A DNA stretch of 64,000 nt from Leptotrichia sp. oral taxon 218 (GTDB lineage: Bacteria > Fusobacteriota > Fusobacteriia > Fusobacteriales > Leptotrichiaceae). The position numbers and the translations under genes were made by a program. The notes below the pieces were generated by a model that worked only from the letters and a program-made list of their open reading frames with translations, did no database searches and was not told the DNA's origin. Position 1 is the stretch's first letter, and every line of letters begins with the position of its first letter. Location of the stretch: positions 1,178,001 through 1,242,000 of the forward strand of contig NZ_CP072377.1 in NCBI RefSeq assembly GCF_018128225.1, in the 5' to 3' direction. This document shows, piece by piece, positions 57,501 to 64,000 of this stretch.

Positions 57501-57548
57501 CATCTCAGCAATTGTTGATCTTTCATAAATCGCACTTTTTTCCGACAT
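54522..57548 (-). CDS. hsdR: Type I restriction-modification, endonuclease/translocase HsdR (locus 2)
   Basis: Protein of 1008 aa. It has a PD-(D/E)xK nuclease with YDVTILVNGLPLVHIELKK, Walker A HTTGSGKTLTS, motif II YDECHRSQF, motif III TGTP, motif VI QAFSRTNRILNK, and a C-terminal helical domain. It differs clearly from HsdR1 and has the host's AT-rich codon use. The last gene of a minus-strand operon hsdM-hsdS-(third module)-hsdR. It appears intact. Confidence 0.95.
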   Translation of the reverse strand: MSEKSAIYERSTIAEMTNGIILANYEEILQVQDTYQSEKELEDGMIRDLESQGYERFYGKTSEELYKNLKIQIERLNKVAFTDKEWERFLVEYLDCPNDGMIEKTRKIQENYIYDFIFDDGHLKNIKIIDKKNIHNNILQVCNQIKQKGKHKNRYDVTILVNGLPLVHIELKKRGVSLHEAFSQIDRYGKESFNAENSLYKFVQIFVISNGTYTRYFANTTAQNKNHYEFTCEWADAKNKVIRDLKDFTATFFEKRTILEVLTKYCVFDSNNTLLIMRPYQIAATERILWKIESSYQNKKSGKIEAGGFIWHTTGSGKTLTSFKTAKLATELEYIDKVFFVVDRKDLDYQTMKEYQKFQPDSVNGSKDTKELKQSIEKQDNKIVVTTIQKLNEFVKKNPSHEIYDKHCVIIYDECHRSQFGDAQKNIRKSFKNYYQFGFTGTPIFPENALGSDTTAGIFGAQLHSYVITDAIRDKKVLKFKVDYNDIRAKFKAAETETDDKKLKELEKRMLLHPERISKIVEYILKVYNTKTHRNEYYNIKQKRLNGFNAIFAVQSVEAAKLYYEEFQKQQENLPEEKRLKVATIYSFAANEERNAIGDIPDENFEPSAMESTAKEFLDKVISDYNDYFKTNFSTNGNEFQNYYKDLSKKVKDKKIDILIVVGMFLTGFDAPTLNTLFVDKNLRYHGLIQAFSRTNRILNKVKTFGNIVCFRDLEKATKNAIKTFGDENSVNVILEKSYNDYIKGFKDEETGKSVKGYIDLCNEIVKKFPKPVEIEKNQDKKEFAELFGELLKTENILKNFDEFENFEKIISDRQMQDMKSVYVDICEEIRNAGKDDQNNSNEQGIDFSDIEFQIDLLKTDEINLDYILELILEKTKEHDDIEILKSEIRRIIRTSLGTRAKENLVINFINKTDLKKLKNNGEILDAFYKYAKEEKKEKIDELVKDENLKEDSRRFIEKSINKGFVDYAGSELDSILPPTSRRKGAREVKKQSVLEKIRKMVEIFIGI

Positions 57549-57585
57549 TTAAACTCACTTCCTTTATCTTCCCCCTTTTAAATGT

Positions 57586-58206
57586 CTATTTTTCAAAGTT
57601 CAATAATTTTTCCCTGTAATATTCATACTGTTTCTGTCTTAATTCTATTTCTTTTGGTAATCCCTGTGATAAATCATTGACTAAAGCATCAAACTTATCT
57701 AAAATTGATACGATATATTCTTGTACTGGCAATGGAGGTAGCGGGATTTTATATTCCATTATTTTTTCTTTATCTCCACGTGGCATTTTAGCTCCTTTTG
57801 AATACTTGATGTTATAATCAAAAAACTTTTCATCCGATAAAATTTGATAAAGATATCTAGATAATATTTTATTTTTATGTTTCTTATCTATGCTAATTAC
57901 TAAAACATCTCCATTCGTTCCCCCCTCAATATCAGCAAGCCATATTTTACGCAAATATGGTCTTATATTTCCAATTAAAATATCTCCCATATTAAATTTT
58001 ACTGAATTTCCTTCTGTTGGAACATTATTTGAATCTATTTTACCTAATCTATTTTTTAATAAATTTTCTACTCCAACGTAGTTTTTTTCATTTAAATATT
58101 CAAATGATATTCTATCTTTTGAATATTTTGCTACTTCACTCAATGTTTTCCATTCAACTTTATCATTTATATCAATGCTCACAACCTTTGCTGCTTCTTT
58201 TAGCAA
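57586..58206 (-). CDS. Third HsdS target-recognition module (half-specificity protein)
   Basis: 206 codons holding one target-recognition domain and a distal conserved helix, IVSILDKFDALVNDLSQGL, then QKQYEYYREKLLNFEK. It begins with the module signature DKVEWKTLSEV, like the start of the full HsdS (EKVEWKKLGEV). No SD or ATG precedes it; the frame is open back through KFFELLKEAAK into the AGCAC repeat. It would therefore be made as a fusion to HsdS when the repeat number shifts frame, or perhaps weakly from TTG 58206. Confidence 0.85.
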   Translation of the reverse strand: MLKEAAKVVSIDINDKVEWKTLSEVAKYSKDRISFEYLNEKNYVGVENLLKNRLGKIDSNNVPTEGNSVKFNMGDILIGNIRPYLRKIWLADIEGGTNGDVLVISIDKKHKNKILSRYLYQILSDEKFFDYNIKYSKGAKMPRGDKEKIMEYKIPLPPLPVQEYIVSILDKFDALVNDLSQGLPKEIELRQKQYEYYREKLLNFEK

Positions 58207-58223
58207 TTCAAAAAATTTACTTG

Positions 58224-59492
58224 TTATTTGTCGCTGTGCTGTGCTGTGCTGTGCTGTGCTATGCTGTGCTGTGCTGTGCTGTGCTGTGCTGTGCTTAAAG
58301 CATACCCTTCTCCTTCATCAAATGTCAAGAGTTTTTCTCGATAATATTCATATTGTTTTCTTCTTTGCTCTATTTCTAAAGGAAGTAGTCCTTTTGTATC
58401 AGAAAGAAGTTCCTGAAACCTATCTAAAATTTTTACAATTTTATTTTGGATTTCTATTGGAGGTAATGAAACTTCTATTTTTTCAATATCATCTCTTGAT
58501 AATCTTGGAACACTTGCTTTTCTGACTTTAGATTTTATTAAGTTTTGCTTATTTAACAAAAAATAATATAAATACTTATTTAAAATATCATCTGTTGTTA
58601 TTACAAGTACATCATCCGCAGCCCAGAAATCCCTATCTTGATAAAAAATCTCTCCTGCTGCTCCAGCTGTGACAATACAAGTCTTTCCTCCATCAAAATT
58701 TTTATTGTTATAATATCCTAAAGGAGTTAAACTATTTTGAAATACAGGATATTGACCATTTTCATGCAATTCACTTCTTACTAATCTTTTTCCTCTACTT
58801 AATTTAGCTATTTCAATTAATTTTGTTTTATGAATTATATTATCTAATTGCATAAAAATCTTATTTGAAATTTTATTTAAATAATCTTCACTTAACAACA
58901 TATCTCTATAATAGTTATACTGCTTATTTCTTGCCTGTAATTCTTTTTTCAATTTTTCTTGTAATTCTGTAACATATTCTGTATAACTATCAAATATTTT
59001 TACAATTTTTTCTTGTGTTTCTATTGAAGGAACTGGAATTTTTATATTTTTTATAATACTTAAATTTAGACTTGTTAACGCTCCTTGACCTAATTTTTTT
59101 AAATTATTATATTCTTTAGCTAAAAAATAAAATAGGTATTTGTAATTAATAATCCTGTTGTTAGTTTCAATTGCTGCTACAGATTGATTAGAGCTTGTTT
59201 CAATCTCAACAACCGCTGTTCTCCCGACAGTTGCACCTGTCATTGCTAAAACTACACTGTTCTTTTTTATCATTTTTGCAGATGATTTTTCTAATCCTTC
59301 TTTAGTTATATTTCTTTCAGATTTCTTTATAACGTTAAAATTAATTTCTCCTGAACGTATCCAAGGAATTTCACCATCATAAAAACTACTATTACTAGTT
59401 TTTGGAGTACCTCCTGAAAAACAATTTGCAACTTCCCCCAGTTTCTTCCACTCAACCTTTTCCCCCACTAAAAGTTTTTCCATAAATTTCAT
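58224..59492 (-). CDS. hsdS: Type I restriction-modification, specificity subunit HsdS (locus 2, phase-variable 3' end)
   Basis: Protein of 422 aa with two target-recognition domains (about 10-150 and 210-350), a central spacer (IFDSYTEYVTELQEKLKKEL) and a distal spacer (ILDRFQELLSDTKGLLPLEI, then QYEYYREKLLTF). It thus looks complete before the repeat. The last 22 residues are repeat-encoded STAQH units plus DK. SD GGGAG before ATG 59492. Fusion to the third module would give about 630 aa with three recognition domains, or could allow domain exchange. Confidence 0.92.
   Translation of the reverse strand: MKFMEKLLVGEKVEWKKLGEVANCFSGGTPKTSNSSFYDGEIPWIRSGEINFNVIKKSERNITKEGLEKSSAKMIKKNSVVLAMTGATVGRTAVVEIETSSNQSVAAIETNNRIINYKYLFYFLAKEYNNLKKLGQGALTSLNLSIIKNIKIPVPSIETQEKIVKIFDSYTEYVTELQEKLKKELQARNKQYNYYRDMLLSEDYLNKISNKIFMQLDNIIHKTKLIEIAKLSRGKRLVRSELHENGQYPVFQNSLTPLGYYNNKNFDGGKTCIVTAGAAGEIFYQDRDFWAADDVLVITTDDILNKYLYYFLLNKQNLIKSKVRKASVPRLSRDDIEKIEVSLPPIEIQNKIVKILDRFQELLSDTKGLLPLEIEQRRKQYEYYREKLLTFDEGEGYALSTAQHSTAQHSIAQHSTAQHSDK
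58232..58295 (-). repeat. AGCAC pentanucleotide tract (12 units) at the 3' end of hsdS2
   Basis: On the minus strand six AGCAC, one AGCAT, five AGCAC (12 units at 58295-58236), then AGC. Three units encode the pentapeptide STAQH in the hsdS frame. With 12 units hsdS stops at TAA right after the tract; losing one or gaining two units opens the frame into the third module, while gaining one gives a different early stop. A 5-base unit is ideal for slipped-strand switching. Confidence 0.9.
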
Positions 59493-59610
59493 TATTTCTC
59501 TCCCTCTTTTAGTCCTTTTCCCTCAATTTTACTTTGTCGAGTGGTAGTCAACAGAAAAGTCTTTTACCACATTTTACAAATTCCCACCCATAATATTTAA
59601 TATTACTTAC

Positions 59611-61188
59611 TTATTCACTTTCAAGCTCCTTCACTATTTCATTTATAGAAGTCCTTAATTCATCTATTCTTTTTACTGTTTCATCAATTTCCTTATTCAA
59701 CACATCAATATCTATTTTTTCACGAGTATCTTCCTTTTCCACATAAGTTGAAACTGACAAATTATAGTCATTCTCAGCTATTTCACTATTATCAACCAAT
59801 CTTGCAAAATATTCTACATCAGTTTTTTCTCTAAATTCATTTACTATTTTTTCAATATTTTCAGGTTTCAAAATATTATTATTCGTTTCTTTTTTAAATT
59901 CCTTACTTGCATCAATAAATAATGTTTTATTTTCTGTCTTATTCTTTGCCATTACTAAAATACAAGTCGCTATTGATGTTCCAAAAAACAGGTTTTCTGG
60001 AAGCTGTATTACACAATCTACAAAATTGTTGTCTATTAAATATTTACGAATAATTTTTTCTGCACCTTTTCTATAAAAAATACCTGGAAAACATACTATT
60101 GCTGCTCTTCCTTTGCTTGACAAATAACTTAATGAATGCATTATAAACGCATAATCTGCATAAGATTTTGGTGCAAGTTTTCCTACTGGTGCAAATCGTT
60201 CATCATTAATAAGTGTCGGATCTCCGTCTCCTATCCATTTAATCGAATACGGCGGATTTGAAACAATCGCATCAAAAGGCTTTTCATCATTATGCAACGG
60301 ATTAAGTAAAGTATCTCCACGTTTTATTGAAAAATTATTGTAGTTTACATTGTGTAAAAACATATTCATACGAGCCAGGTTAAAGTTAGTCATGTTTATT
60401 TCCTGCCCAAAAAATCCCTCATCAATAATATGTTCCTCAAACTGCTTTTTCATTTGTAGTAGCAACGAACCACTTCCACATGTCGGATCATAAACTTTAT
60501 TTATGTTTTCTTTTCCTTCCATCACAAGCCGTGCTAAAAGTTTTGAAACAGTTTGTGGAGTAAAAAATTCTCCTCCTGACTTACCAGCATTGCTGGCATA
60601 ATTTGAAATCAGATATTCATACGCATCTCCAAAAGCATCTATATCATTATGCTGAAAACTCCCAAAATTAATTTCAGAAATTCCTGTTAAAATATCTGCT
60701 AATCTTGTATTTTTTTCAGCAACCGTTCCACCTAAACGATTACTCGTAGTATCGACATCTTCAAATAATCCTTTAATATCATCTTCCGACTCAAATCCAA
60801 CAGCACTTGCTTCAATAGCTTTAAAAATATTTACTAAATCTGTATTCAAATTTTCATTGGTTCTCGCTGTTTTTACTACATTTTCAAAAAGTTGACTTGG
60901 TAAAATAAAAAATCCTTTATCTTCCACGGTACCAGCTCTAAAATCTTCTTTGGCTTCTTCATCAGAAATATCCGCATAATTAAATTTCAAATCTCCAGCT
61001 TCATGTTCTGCTTTATTGAAAAATTCTGTCATATTTTCTGAAATAAATCTATAAAATAATATTCCCAAAATATATTGCTTAAAATCCCAACCATCCACCG
61101 CTCCACGCACATTATCTGCAATTGCCCAAATTTTACGATGCAATTCTGCTCTTTGTGCCGTTTCATTTGATTCTTTTGTATTTGCCAC
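59611..61188 (-). CDS. hsdM: Type I restriction-modification, methylase subunit HsdM (locus 2)
   Basis: Protein of 525 aa. It has an HsdM_N helical domain (about 10-140), motif [13 protein letters not shown], the catalytic NPPY ([11 protein letters not shown]), and a C-terminal coiled region ending [12 protein letters not shown] chose GTG 61188: AAGGAG lies six bases upstream, whereas the in-frame ATG at 61212 has no SD. It is the first gene of locus 2. The 118 bases to hsdS contain a hairpin (GTGGTA...TACCAC) that might tune expression. Confidence 0.93.
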   Translation of the reverse strand: MANTKESNETAQRAELHRKIWAIADNVRGAVDGWDFKQYILGILFYRFISENMTEFFNKAEHEAGDLKFNYADISDEEAKEDFRAGTVEDKGFFILPSQLFENVVKTARTNENLNTDLVNIFKAIEASAVGFESEDDIKGLFEDVDTTSNRLGGTVAEKNTRLADILTGISEINFGSFQHNDIDAFGDAYEYLISNYASNAGKSGGEFFTPQTVSKLLARLVMEGKENINKVYDPTCGSGSLLLQMKKQFEEHIIDEGFFGQEINMTNFNLARMNMFLHNVNYNNFSIKRGDTLLNPLHNDEKPFDAIVSNPPYSIKWIGDGDPTLINDERFAPVGKLAPKSYADYAFIMHSLSYLSSKGRAAIVCFPGIFYRKGAEKIIRKYLIDNNFVDCVIQLPENLFFGTSIATCILVMAKNKTENKTLFIDASKEFKKETNNNILKPENIEKIVNEFREKTDVEYFARLVDNSEIAENDYNLSVSTYVEKEDTREKIDIDVLNKEIDETVKRIDELRTSINEIVKELESE

Positions 61189-61230
61189 TTCTTTCTCCTT
61201 ATATCTATTCATAATTTATTTTTTGTTAAT

Positions 61231-61239
61231 ATTATACCA
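61231..61239 (-). promoter_or_regulatory. Extended -10 promoter of RM locus 2
   Basis: Minus strand TGGTATAAT (-10 at 61236-61231), the same extended motif as at RM locus 1. No clear -35. Confidence 0.5.
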
Positions 61240-61406
61240 TAGTTTCACATAAAATTTATTTTCAGTACAAAACTTTTTTTAAATATTGATTTTTTTCCCC
61301 ATTTTACTATGCAATCCTTTAAAATATTTAAAACTAATTTTATTGTCTATTTTTCAAAACTTAAAAAGCAGTATAAAATTAGAAATCTATTTTTTCTCTA
61401 AAACTA

Positions 61407-61453
61407 TTGCATTTTCACTATTTCAAGGTAAAATCATATTAGGATTATATGAT
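61407..61453 (+). promoter_or_regulatory. Promoter and palindromic operator before the DUF969 gene
   Basis: TTGCAT (61407-61412), 16 bp, TAAAAT (61429-61434). A perfect inverted repeat, ATCATAT (61433-61439) and ATATGAT (61447-61453), covers the expected transcription start, so a repressor bound here would block initiation. Confidence 0.4.
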
Positions 61454-61493
61454 AATTTTAAAAAAATAATAAACTTTATTAGGAGGAATACTT

Positions 61494-62174
61494 ATGAATT
61501 TATGGATACTTATTGGTATTGTTATTATTGTAGTGGGATTTTCTTTGAAGCTAGATGTGCTGGCTGTGGTACTTACTGCTGGTATAGCTACTGGAATTGC
61601 TGCAAAAATGAATTTTTTTGAAATTCTTGGAATTATTGGAAAGGCTTTTGTGGATAATAGGCTTATGTCAATTTTTTTGATTAGCTTGCCAGTTATTGCA
61701 GTCCTTGAAAGATATGGACTTAGAGAAAGAAGTGCAGCTTTAATTGAAAAATTAAAAAATGCAACTGCTGGTAGAATCTTAGGACTTTATATGGTAATCC
61801 GTTCAATTGCGAGTGCATTGTCAATTAGAATTGGTGGACACATTCAGTTTATACGTCCTCTTATTTACCCAATGTCTGAAGCTGCTGCAAAAACTCATAA
61901 AAATAAGGATTTAACAGAAAAGCAAACTGAAGAGTTAAAAAGTTTAAGTGCCGCAATTGAAAATTATGGAAATTTCTTTTCACAAAACATATTTGTAGGG
62001 GCATCAGGACTTCTTTTGATTCAGACTACACTGAAGGAAAATGGATATGCTGTATCTTTGAAGCAATTGGCGCTATCTTCAATACCAATTGGGATAATTG
62101 CAATAATTTTTACTTTTATTCAAGTATATATTTATGATAAAAAAATAATTTTGAGCAAAGGAGGTAAAAAATAA
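61494..62174 (+). CDS. DUF969 family membrane protein
   Basis: Protein of 226 aa with about six membrane helices. Family sequence includes FLISLPVIAVLERYGLRERSA and GGHIQFIRPLIYPM. DUF969 and DUF979 genes are usually neighbours and often lie beside pcp, as here. A two-subunit permease for 5-oxoproline or pyroglutamyl peptides is the likely role by context, not shown. SD AGGAGG. The ATG of the next gene overlaps its stop (TAATG). Confidence 0.82.
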   Translation: MNLWILIGIVIIVVGFSLKLDVLAVVLTAGIATGIAAKMNFFEILGIIGKAFVDNRLMSIFLISLPVIAVLERYGLRERSAALIEKLKNATAGRILGLYMVIRSIASALSIRIGGHIQFIRPLIYPMSEAAAKTHKNKDLTEKQTEELKSLSAAIENYGNFFSQNIFVGASGLLLIQTTLKENGYAVSLKQLALSSIPIGIIAIIFTFIQVYIYDKKIILSKGGKK

Positions 62175-63115
62175 TGGAAATAAAAGCTCTTTTAAAACTT
62201 TTGACACAAATTATTTATATTCTTTGCGGACTTGTCAGTATAAGTACTGGAATTAGAGGATTGAAAAATGAAAAGGCAAAAATAGGAACATTTTTGTTTT
62301 GGACTATTCTTGGGATAATATTTATTTTTGGAGAAGCTATTCCATATAAGGTTACTGGCGGACTTCTTGTAATTCTTGCCATAATTACTGTAACAAAACA
62401 ATTACATATTGGAAAATTTGAAAATATTTCTTCACAATTCAAAATCGCACAAAGTGAAAAATTAAAAAATAAAATTTTCATCCCAGCTGTATTAATTGGA
62501 ATTGCCGCTTTTCTGATACTTCAATTTAAAATTGGAAAAACTGCTATACCACCTGCATTAGGTATCGGTGGAGGTTCGCTTGTCGCTCTTCTAGCAGCTG
62601 CAATTATCATAAAACCAAAATTTAGCGAAACAAATGAAGATACTTCAAAACTTCTTATGCAAATTGGTGCAACTGCCATTTTGCCACAGCTTCTTGCTGC
62701 ATTAGGTGCTGTATTCACTAAAGCTGGAGTTGGAAAAGTAATAGCCGCCAGCATTTCATCTGTTGTTCCAACTGGAAATATCTTTGTAGGAATCGTTATT
62801 TATGCTATTGGAATGGTTATATTCACTATGATTATGGGAAATGCCTTTGCTGCATTTTCAGTAATAACTGCAGGAATTGGAATCCCATTTATTATCAAAA
62901 ATGGTGGAAATCCAGCTATTATTGGTGCTTTAGGAATGACCGCCGGCTATTGCGGAACTCTTATGACTCCAATGGCAGCAAACTTTAATATTGTCCCTGC
63001 TTCAATTTTGGAAATAAAAGATAAATATGGAATTATAAAAGTCCAAGCTCCAATGGCTTTATTACTGCTTGTAACACATATTATACTTATGCTGCTGTTA
63101 TTTGGAGTAAAATAA
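62174..63115 (+). CDS. DUF979 family membrane protein
   Basis: Protein of 313 aa with about nine membrane helices. It has conserved Gly-rich stretches (PPALGIGGGSLVALLAAA, MGNAFAAFSVITAGIGIP, GYCGTLMTPMAANFNIVPA) of DUF979. Coupled to the DUF969 gene by a one-base overlap, so the two likely form one transporter. The GYCGTLMTPMAANFN segment resembles the substrate-binding region of other secondary transporters. Preceded by SD AAAGGAGG. Confidence 0.82.
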   Translation: MEIKALLKLLTQIIYILCGLVSISTGIRGLKNEKAKIGTFLFWTILGIIFIFGEAIPYKVTGGLLVILAIITVTKQLHIGKFENISSQFKIAQSEKLKNKIFIPAVLIGIAAFLILQFKIGKTAIPPALGIGGGSLVALLAAAIIIKPKFSETNEDTSKLLMQIGATAILPQLLAALGAVFTKAGVGKVIAASISSVVPTGNIFVGIVIYAIGMVIFTMIMGNAFAAFSVITAGIGIPFIIKNGGNPAIIGALGMTAGYCGTLMTPMAANFNIVPASILEIKDKYGIIKVQAPMALLLLVTHIILMLLLFGVK

Positions 63116-63242
63116 AACTGAAAATACTATGTTTATTGAGATTTCTAAATTTTTACAAACAAGTAAATTAAAAAAAAATCTAGAAAGGAGAGTATGAAAT
63201 TATAAATTAAATCTATTTTTATAAAATCATATAAAAAATACT

Positions 63243-63884
63243 ATGAAAATATTAGTTACTGGCTTTGACCCTTTTGGAGGTGAGCCCATAAATCCTGCCA
63301 TTGAATCAGTTAAAAAATTGCCTGATAATATTGCAGGAGCACAAATTATCAAATTGGAAATTCCGACAGTAAAAGGAAAATCTATTAAAAAAATTGAAAA
63401 AGCTATTGAAGAGCACAATCCAGATGTCATCTTGTCAATTGGACAAGCAGGCGGAAGATTTGATATTTCCGTTGAACGAGTTGGAATAAATCTTGATGAT
63501 TTCCGAATACCTGACAACGAAGGAAACCAAACTATTGATGAGCCAATTTTTCCAGATGGAGAAAATGCATATTTTGTAGATCTTCCTGTAAAAGCTATGG
63601 TAAAAAACATACAAAAAAATAAAATTCCAGCTTCAGTTTCATACACTGCAGGAACTTTCATCTGTAATCACGTTCTTTACGGTACACTTTATTTAATAAA
63701 TAAAAAATACAAAAACAAAAAATCTGGATTTATTCATATTCCATTTTTACCAGAACAAGTTATTAATAAAAAAAATACACCATCAATGGAATTAAATACT
63801 ATTATAAAAGGTTTAATTGCCGCAATTGAAACTATTGTAAAAAATGATAAAGATATTAAAGAAACTGGCGGAACTATTTGTTAG
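63243..63884 (+). CDS. pcp: Pyroglutamyl-peptidase I (pyrrolidone-carboxylate peptidase)
   Basis: Protein of 213 aa, full length, family C15. The start is the hallmark [18 protein letters not shown]; the catalytic triad is Glu78 (SVERVGIN), Cys141 ([10 protein letters not shown]) and His165 ([10 protein letters not shown]). It removes N-terminal pyroglutamate from peptides in the cytosol. The ATG 63243 has no SD; a strong SD (AAAGGAGAG) sits about 45 bases upstream before ATG AAA TTA TAA, a three-codon frame, so translation may be coupled or reduced. Likely cotranscribed with the DUF969/DUF979 pair. Confidence 0.94.
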   Translation: MKILVTGFDPFGGEPINPAIESVKKLPDNIAGAQIIKLEIPTVKGKSIKKIEKAIEEHNPDVILSIGQAGGRFDISVERVGINLDDFRIPDNEGNQTIDEPIFPDGENAYFVDLPVKAMVKNIQKNKIPASVSYTAGTFICNHVLYGTLYLINKKYKNKKSGFIHIPFLPEQVINKKNTPSMELNTIIKGLIAAIETIVKNDKDIKETGGTIC

Positions 63885-63920
63885 CAACATTCTTCTAAAC
63901 ATTTAGATATATCAAAAATA

Positions 63921-63965
63921 AAAAACCTGCTTTTATTTAAAAAAATTCTAAAGCAGGTTTTATTA
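63921..63965 (+). terminator. Terminator after pcp
   Basis: AAACCTGCTTT and AAAGCAGGTTT, a perfect 11-bp stem followed by T-rich sequence. Its arms are close to those of the polA terminator at 259-301. Confidence 0.85.
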
Positions 63966-64000
63966 TTTATTTTTTACTTGTAAAAGGTAAACTTTCTTTT

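Noticed and set aside
58232-58295. A short CRISPR-like array
   Set aside because: Units are five bases without spacers; it is a simple sequence repeat within a coding region.
58017-58525. Plus-strand frames with repeated Cys-Ala-Val-Leu residues
   Set aside because: They are the antisense reading of the AGCAC repeat inside hsdS2; no SD and no family resemblance.
61286-61621. Plus-strand frame overlapping the DUF969 start
   Set aside because: It reads through the promoter and into DUF969 in the wrong frame and has no SD.

Overview
The window looks like a chromosomal segment of a Leptotrichia-like member of the Fusobacteria. It is very AT-rich, and it pairs a complete V-type ATPase operon with diderm envelope genes (mreC, a LolDE-type exporter, a LolA-like protein), a D-lactate dehydrogenase, NrdR and a DUF969/DUF979/pcp cluster. 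This assignment rests on gene content and composition only; no search was run.

Layout. 1-26.9 kb is core. It holds the polA 3' end, a PHP phosphoesterase, ldhA, prfB with a programmed +1 frameshift, a Cof-type HAD phosphatase and a nine-gene V-ATPase operon (F-I-K-E-C-G-A-B-D order) whose c-ring subunit keeps all known Na+ ligands. Behind these lies a long minus-strand operon (mreC, lolA-like, recO, EIIA, nrdR, divIC-like, membrane protein, lolE, lolD, dinB). Two tandem mgtE genes follow, behind a structured leader that can encode an acidic, proline-containing peptide, then a DUF3290/DUF421 pair and a flavin disulfide oxidoreductase.

27-61 kb is an accessory or defence-type island. It contains a KAP P-loop NTPase flanked by short direct repeats, a decayed IS256-family element, a two-gene unit of unknown function (glycine-zipper protein plus Sel1-repeat protein), YefM-YoeB, a MATE exporter, two AlbA_2/ATPase-type regulators in duplicated contexts, a decayed SDR/araC region, an IS91-family element and a foreign-looking type I restriction-modification (RM) locus. 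After that come cupin/HxlR genes, a decayed yefM copy, a TMEM175-like channel, a LysR gene next to an aldo-keto reductase, a TnpB-only IS605-type element, and a second type I RM locus. The second RM locus has an AGCAC pentanucleotide repeat that can switch its specificity subunit.

61-64 kb returns to core-like genes: a DUF969/DUF979 membrane pair and pyroglutamyl peptidase, probably a pyroglutamate transport and release unit.

The strongest candidates for undescribed biology are the repeat-switched three-module HsdS, the mgtE leader peptide whose codons form one arm of an RNA stem, and the glycine-zipper/Sel1 gene pair. I saw no tRNA, rRNA or CRISPR array.
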